From assembly GCA_003290165.1 (NCBI GenBank), contig QNQO01000456.1:124001-188000 (forward strand): 64,000 bases of DNA, written 5' to 3'. The DNA is from Berberis thunbergii (Eukaryota; Streptophyta; Magnoliopsida; Ranunculales; Berberidaceae). Shown piece after piece: positions 58,977 through 64,000 of the stretch. The notes under the pieces were generated by a model that had not been told where the DNA came from, ran no database searches, and saw only the letters and a list, made by a program, of their open reading frames with translations. The first letter of the stretch is position 1. Each line of letters opens with the position of its first letter. The position numbers and the translations under genes were made by a program.

Positions 58977-60724
58977 ATGGCACAAGAACACAAGAGATCT
59001 AGTGATAATACTGGTGAGAAATCATCAAAAAAGTTTAAAGCCAACAAAGTTCTGCAAATGGGTAAGGGGGTTACGGCGCTTGAGCGCATGCGGTTAGAAC
59101 AACAGTAGCAGAGGATGAGAGCTACTATTAATGTGCAACCTCTGCAAGTTCAACAAGCCCCATCATTTCAAATCCAAATCCTTTTGTTCAATCTTCAATT
59201 CTAATATCTGTGTACTAATGTTTATAGGCCATCCCAACCTACCGAAGATTACTAGCCTCACCAGCCTCTCTTGACAAGAAATTCACCTAACACTTATGGT
59301 CAAAACGTCATCAACTCTAATGGATCTATGATGGGTTGGTTCCAAGGAAGCACAAGAGATCATGGTTTTTTGCCTTCAAGTTTTGAATTATATTGAGTAT
59401 AGTCTGTTTGGTGGAGGCCCAAATTTTGGGTTTGGATCAATTTTTTGCTGGTTGAGTAAATACTAAACATCCCATCATGCATTGCCATACAAATGACGCA
59501 ACAAAATCAACTAATTCCTTTGATGATTTTTCCCTTCTTTTTACTTCTGGTTTCCCTTTCATTTTCTTTTAATTGGAAAAGAGATTCTAAATGTTCATGG
59601 GTTGTATGTGAATGTCTCTTCATCATCATCTGGACCAAACTCTTTGCCTTCCATCCAAAGCAGTTATGGCTAACTATCTGAACCCAAAGTCGCATATCGA
59701 AAAGTGTGCGACATTATAATCTTTCAAACGTTTGCTATGATTTAGTTGATAATGATTCAATGGCGATCTCCATGTGTTACAGATTATTGGTACAAGTCAG
59801 ATTGGACCATTCACACTTGATAATTATCCTGCAGGCTCCTGCATCTTTTACCATTCCCCCCCCCCCCCCCCCCGTTGTTCCTTGATTATGCCAATCGATT
59901 GAATCATCTAATGGAAGCAATGGGATTGTTAATCTTGATCATCCACCAAAGGTGTGATGGCTCAGTGGTTGAGCAGTGACAAATGGTATCACTAGGTTAC
60001 AAGGTCGAACCCAATCGACGGCATCTGGGGTGGGATGGGTTAAAAGATTAAAAACAAAGTTAAAAATAAAAAATAAAAAAATCTTGATCATCCAAAGAAC
60101 ACAAATCTCAGGTTTGCCTGCTTTTTGTTTATGTATTGTTTCATGTTTCGCCAAGTGGTTAGTTCACATGATTTTTCCTTCCTTCTATTTATTTTCAAAA
60201 ATTCTTTGTTGCACCGGGATTTGGTGCCTGGTTGTATTACTCATTTCTTTCATTGGGGGTCATTCAGGTTCAACTAAGGCAGGGGAGATACTTATCAGAT
60301 AAACCAATTTCAGAACACCAAGGACAATGCTGCTCTAGATGGAGCCTTTCTTACATTGGGTCCCCTTAGAGTACCTATAGTAAAGCAACCCATGTTATTT
60401 CCAACTTTCATTCACCAAGGATCAGTAACAGAATACCATAATATGTTGTCATTTCAAGTAAGTCGACTATAACTTGACCATTTTAAGGCACACATTCTTG
60501 TTTTCAGTAATACCCTAATATGTTGTTTGACTTTGTTTTATCTAAATTGGAAGGGAAGTAATGAAGGCTCATTCATACCGGCAAATAAACCCAGCCCACA
60601 AGAATCCTTGGGCATTGCCCTCGAAGTGAATCATCAAATGAGCAGTTCCACCCAGAACTCATCAAACAACAACCATAGAAGTAAAGCGAAGGGAACTTTG
60701 GATTGGATCTCAACCTGAAGTTAT
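58977..60724 (+). pseudogene. SPEAR-type repressor pseudogene, copy 3
   Basis: Starts MAQEHKRSSDNTGEKSSKKF. The SPL-type motif survives as MGKGVTALERMRLEQQ but a TAG stop follows at 59106-59108. Further frame damage is visible through 59150-59470. A poly(C) run (about 59862-59879) lies in the proline-rich exon 3, and a SINE (59946-60080) is inserted in the same exon. Exon 5 (about 60554-60724) has NKPSPQESLGIALEVNHQ, but a 5-bp duplication (TTGGATTGGATCTC) turns the terminal EAR motif into LDWIST. Its promoter lies 5.5 kb upstream beyond the gypsy element. Non-functional. Confidence 0.85.
59946..60080 (+). mobile_element. Second-family tRNA-derived SINE
   Basis: A-box-like TGATGGCTCAGTGG and B-box GGTCGAACCC, then an A-rich tail. 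Flanked by a perfect 15-bp duplication AATCTTGATCATCCA (59931-59945 and 60081-60095). The internal sequence differs from the SINE at 20430. Confidence 0.9.
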
Positions 60725-61296
60725 AAGATCAAGATTGAAGACATGGATCGGTATGCAAATGGACATGGAAGCAAGTTGGAGAGATAAGAGAGAGAGAGCA
60801 CGAGTTTAATGTTTAGTAGCGTTTGTTTTTGAAATAATGTTGGTTGTGTGTTTTTGGGCAGTTTGGTTAAATGATGAAGTAGAGAGTTGAGTTTGTAACG
60901 TTGTTACAAACTTGCACGAAGAGTTTTGTCTTCTCTAGTTACGTGGGCATACCTAAGGTCCAACATGTAGTATGGTTTGCAGACATGAGAATTGACATGT
61001 GAAACTAGAAACACCAATCTAGTCAGATGTTGGGAGTTTTTTTTTTTTTTTTTTTTTACTTTGAAATGCGAATCATTATTACATTTTAACCGCATTATGT
61101 AACAACCCAAAACAATTCTACTCGATAATCTTTATTAACAACTTTAAGAAATACAATGAACAACAATTTTGGCACGGCTAGAATGGGGCATCTTCTATTT
61201 TCCTATAACAAATGCGTTTAAAACATATAGATCAAACTAAGATTCTTAAACATACGAAACAAGAAACTCAAAATGAAAATTTCATGTCTTATCCTA
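60725..61296. other. Downstream spacer, copy 3 (part)
   Basis: No gene. Paralogous to 23362-23960. A long poly(T) run lies at about 61036-61057. Confidence 0.55.
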
Positions 61297-61605
61297 CACT
61301 ACGCCAAATTAACATATTTGTAACAACTTGTAAAATAGTAACACTTTTGAGCTATAACAATCTATCAAACAATTTCATGTCCAAACTAAATTTAGTCAAA
61401 AAAATGAAAAATAGTTACATACAAAAGTGATACAATAAATTAAATCACCATGAATAGTATCACTTATAGGACCATACCATTCATGGTGATACAATTATTG
61501 TATCACTTTGTTTGTGAAAATGTGTAAAATTGTTTTGTGAATTGTTATAGCTAAAAAATGTTAATGTTTTGGGAGTTGTTACAAAAATGTCAATTTGATG
61601 TAGTG
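61297..61605. mobile_element. CACTA-type MITE
   Basis: Ends CACTACGCCAAATTAACATA and the complement of CACTACATCAAATTGACATT; both continue into TTTGTAACAACT. The interior is palindromic (ACCATGAATAGTATCAC...ACCATTCATGGTGATAC). The flanking trinucleotides, CTA and TTA, agree at two of three bases. Confidence 0.8.
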
Positions 61606-61650
61606 TTAAGACAAATAACAATACCAAGACAACTATGAAAAGAGTTTGTC

Positions 61651-61801
61651 TAGGGAGCCAGGCTTTAAAGCCATTTTTTGGCCAAGCTTGAGTGTTTTTA
61701 CACTTTTACATATTCTCTTTAAAACACAACCACAAACATTATCTATAAAAGGGGTAGAAGTGTAAAAAGCCCACAACCTGGCTGTAAAGTCTGGCTGCCT
61801 A
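61651..61801. mobile_element. Small MITE with ~22-bp inverted repeats
   Basis: TAGGGAGCCAGGCTTTAAAGCC at the left and, at the right, the complement of TAGGCAGCCAGACTTTACAGCC. GTGTTTTTACACTTTTACA and GAAGTGTAAAAAG extend the hairpin. The flanks are compatible with a TA target. Confidence 0.65.
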
Positions 61802-62632
61802 TAATTGGGGAAGTGAAAATAAACAAACTACCCTTGATGAATTAAATTCCCAAGTTCTAGAGCTTCAACCATCTTTTGACCATTAGATGTGTGATATGTG
61901 TAATTTCAAATGCCATAAAGTGTGCGAATATAACATTGCCAAGTAGTGCTTAAATTGATCACAAGCTAGCATCCAAACTGCCTACATAGTACACAACATA
62001 TACTTTATATCTATCGTAGTGAGTGCCCACAAAAACAATTTTCATCGATCAAGTTCTCATAACTTCTCACATTAAACGTATGCAACCATGCAACTTCTTC
62101 ATAGAATATTGAGTTTTGGAGAAAGATGAAAAGAATTTTACATTAAGCCCTATTTTCCACCATTAATTTGGCTCCTCGTGTGCTTTCATATGTCTTTTGA
62201 ATCTCGAAGCTGCCTGCTTGATAGTGTATGTTCACTCCTTTTTACTTAATGAGTGCTAAACTTTTTGTTTGTGGCCACCTAAACAGCGAAAGGTTTTATC
62301 TCTAAGATCTTTTTTCTTCTAGCACCCTCAGGAGACTTGAACAGTTAGTTGTGTTTTCAACACCACCACAAGGAAGGCCTTACAATATTGATGCCCCATG
62401 AGAGAAACGTCAACGACTAGTAAATTGTCTAGTTGCTCACAATACATGTGCATATCGTGGTTGTGCCTTTGGCACATAATTGCAAATATGTAGCTCAATA
62501 ACACCGCAACTTGCTTGATTTCCAATGAGGATTTAAGAAAAAGGAAATCTTATCTAAACCCGCCGTTTGATGAGGAAACTCAATTACATGTGACAAGTTA
62601 TTTTTTCTTTCAAATGATGATGGAACCCCATA
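61802..62632. other. Downstream spacer, copy 3 (rest)
   Basis: No gene. Continues the alignment to copy 1 (23990-24780) and copy 2: AACATTGCCAAGTAGTGCTTAA near 61932 and GGCCTTACAATATTGATGCCCC near 62376. Confidence 0.55.
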
Positions 62633-62640
62633 CTTCTAAG

Positions 62641-63148
62641 TAGGGGTGGGCAATGTCGGTTCGGTTTGGTTTTGAGCCCCAAACCGATTTCATTCGGTTT
62701 GCCCAAAATCCAAACTAAAACCAAATTTTGTATTTGTAAACCGATGAATTCGGTTGAACCGAATTTCGGATCGGTTCGATTCGGTTGGGCCGAAATTTCA
62801 GGCTCAAGCATTTGAAAGACTTTCATTAAAACATGTCCAATTTTTTTATAGGCCCAATTTTTTTACAAACCCAATCTTTAGCCTAAAATTGAAAACTTTG
62901 AGAGAAGGGGGTGATTCAGTGCAACATGGTGTATTGCAGTGCATTTGTTGCACTAATCAAGTATTGACACCTACCTGTTATTTAGTTATTTATATATATA
63001 TATATATCTAATTAATCGGTCGGTTCAAAACCGTAAACCGATTTCGAACCGTTTATAATCGATTCGGTTTGGTTTTAATTATTTTCTTTCTACTCATATT
63101 TTGGTTCGGTCGGTTAACCGAATTTAAATCGATTTTTGCCCACCCTTA
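62641..63148. mobile_element. hAT-type MITE (508 bp)
   Basis: Ends TAGGGGTGGGCAA and the complement of TAAGGGTGGGCAA, with perfect 8-bp duplication CTTCTAAG (62633-62640 and 63149-63156). CGGTTCGGTTTGGTT subterminal motifs at both ends resemble those of the hAT transposon at 46900-51741. No coding sequence. Confidence 0.92.
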
Positions 63149-63202
63149 CTTCTAAGGGTATTTCGGTTATTTAGTTATTAATTTGCTAAAGGTTCTTAGT
63201 AA

Positions 63203-63491
63203 GGCTCTGCTTAGTACACGGTAAAGTAATGATTTTGTATTCTTTTACGGGCGGTTACACAAATATAGGCGTTTGGTATGATTTGCAAAAAACTGTTTAT
63301 GGAATTCAAATTTCATGCCTCCGTATCTTGTAGTTAAGTGGTCCTGCAAATATTTACGGGTTAAAATCTCCTGTAAAACTTTGCAAGTCTCACTCTTTCC
63401 TTCAACTTCTACTTAGACAGTCCAACTTTATAAGGAAACAAGTTTTTTTAGAACTCTTAGCTTGTGTGGAAACTATATATGTACATCGGTA

Positions 63492-63542
<51 letters not shown>

Positions 63543-63795
63543 GAACCTTTTTATAAGAATAATGAATAATAGTAGGGGGAAGAATGAGTTAATTAGAATT
63601 GTTTTTCAATTTTTATGTAGTTGGTGTTTGCGTAAATGCAATATCCATGCCAACCAAGTAAACATTGGGTGTATGCATTTTTTTTCATTAATTGTTACCA
63701 AGCAATTGTAAAGCAATACATTGCAAATTAATGCATATGCAAACTAATGCAAAATTTTGCAGAATGCAAAGTTTTACGGTGAACCAAGCGGAGCC
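63203..63795. mobile_element. PIF/Harbinger-like MITE containing a microsatellite
   Basis: Ends GGCTCTGCTTAGTACACGGT and the complement of GGCTCCGCTTGGTTCACCGT, with TAA duplications at 63200-63202 and 63796-63798. Subterminal TTGCA motifs cluster at 63720-63770. Confidence 0.8.
63489..63541. repeat. (TTA)n microsatellite
   Basis: About 17 uninterrupted TTA units inside the MITE. Confidence 0.97.
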
Positions 63796-64000
63796 TAAGT
63801 AACAAACTAATTCTAAAGTTATATTTCATCCCCAGAGGTATAAACATTGGGAAATCGTACACAATGTGAAGTTATCGAAGGAATCTAACATTTGAATCTC
63901 TGTTGAAGATGAAATACTATGGTGAAATTCCAACAAAAATAATCAACTAGAAATACTAGAGTTTTAAGATGTCTAGAATTCAAGATATAAATGAACTTTG

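Larger units (their letters stand above)
42870..62600. repeat. Large duplicated block, copy 3 (with nested insertions)
   Basis: Parts in order: MULE remnant (42940-43505), repeat array (43510-52500) interrupted by a SINE fragment, hAT and TRIM elements, SPEAR promoter (52500-53227), gypsy element (53228-58726), SPEAR pseudogene (58977-60724), downstream spacer (60725-62520). Removing the hAT, TRIM and gypsy insertions brings the MULE-to-SPEAR distance down to about 5 kb, similar to the 3.4-3.8 kb in copies 1 and 2. Confidence 0.8.

Noticed and set aside
63466..63711. Plus-strand open frame with a long isoleucine run
   Set aside because: Generated by the (TTA)n microsatellite; no family features.

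Overview
This is an AT-rich nuclear window from a flowering plant, probably a eudicot; the species cannot be told from the sequence. The evidence is spliced genes with plant GT/AG introns, plant-only families (SPEAR/TIE repressor, BAHD acyltransferase, pectinesterase-inhibitor-like protein), a plastid psbD fragment, and a dense mix of plant LTR elements, hAT and MULE elements, MITEs and SINEs. Only one gene looks intact: a five-exon SPEAR/SPOROCYTELESS-type transcriptional repressor at 21823-23361 (392 aa), with an N-terminal SPL-like motif and a C-terminal EAR motif.

1-9 kb is a graveyard of gene fragments: BAHD acyltransferase (minus), ETHE1-like persulfide dioxygenase (minus), pectinesterase/invertase-inhibitor-like (plus), the meiotic HORMA protein ASY1 (minus) joined to the C-terminal thioredoxin exon of a TTL-type protein, and a nuclear copy of part of plastid psbD. 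9-17 kb is mostly gene-free, with several MITEs, a 1 kb MULE-type foldback element with 9-bp target duplications, an inverted copia-type LTR and a decayed copia reverse transcriptase.

17.9-62.6 kb is built from three degenerate copies of one large block. Each copy has MULE (FAR1-like) transposase C-terminal remnants, then an array of direct and inverted 115-360 bp repeats, then a SPEAR gene copy, then a conserved downstream spacer. Copy 1 (about 17.9-26.0 kb) has the intact SPEAR gene. Copy 2 (about 26.0-35.3 kb) has a frameshifted pseudogene. Copy 3 (about 42.9-62.6 kb) has a pseudogene split by a 5.5 kb Ty3/gypsy element. A partial extra copy of the downstream half lies at about 36.6-40.5 kb.

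Copy 3 has absorbed most insertions: a 4.84 kb hAT transposon (46900-51741, TSD CATTGATT) that carries an antisense fragment of ribosomal protein eS4, a TRIM element, the chromodomain-bearing gypsy element (53228-58726, TSD CCTTC) and a SINE inside a pseudogene exon. The paralogous copies serve as empty sites for several insertions, so their relative order can be read. 61-64 kb holds four more MITE-like elements, one sharing the terminal motifs of the hAT transposon.
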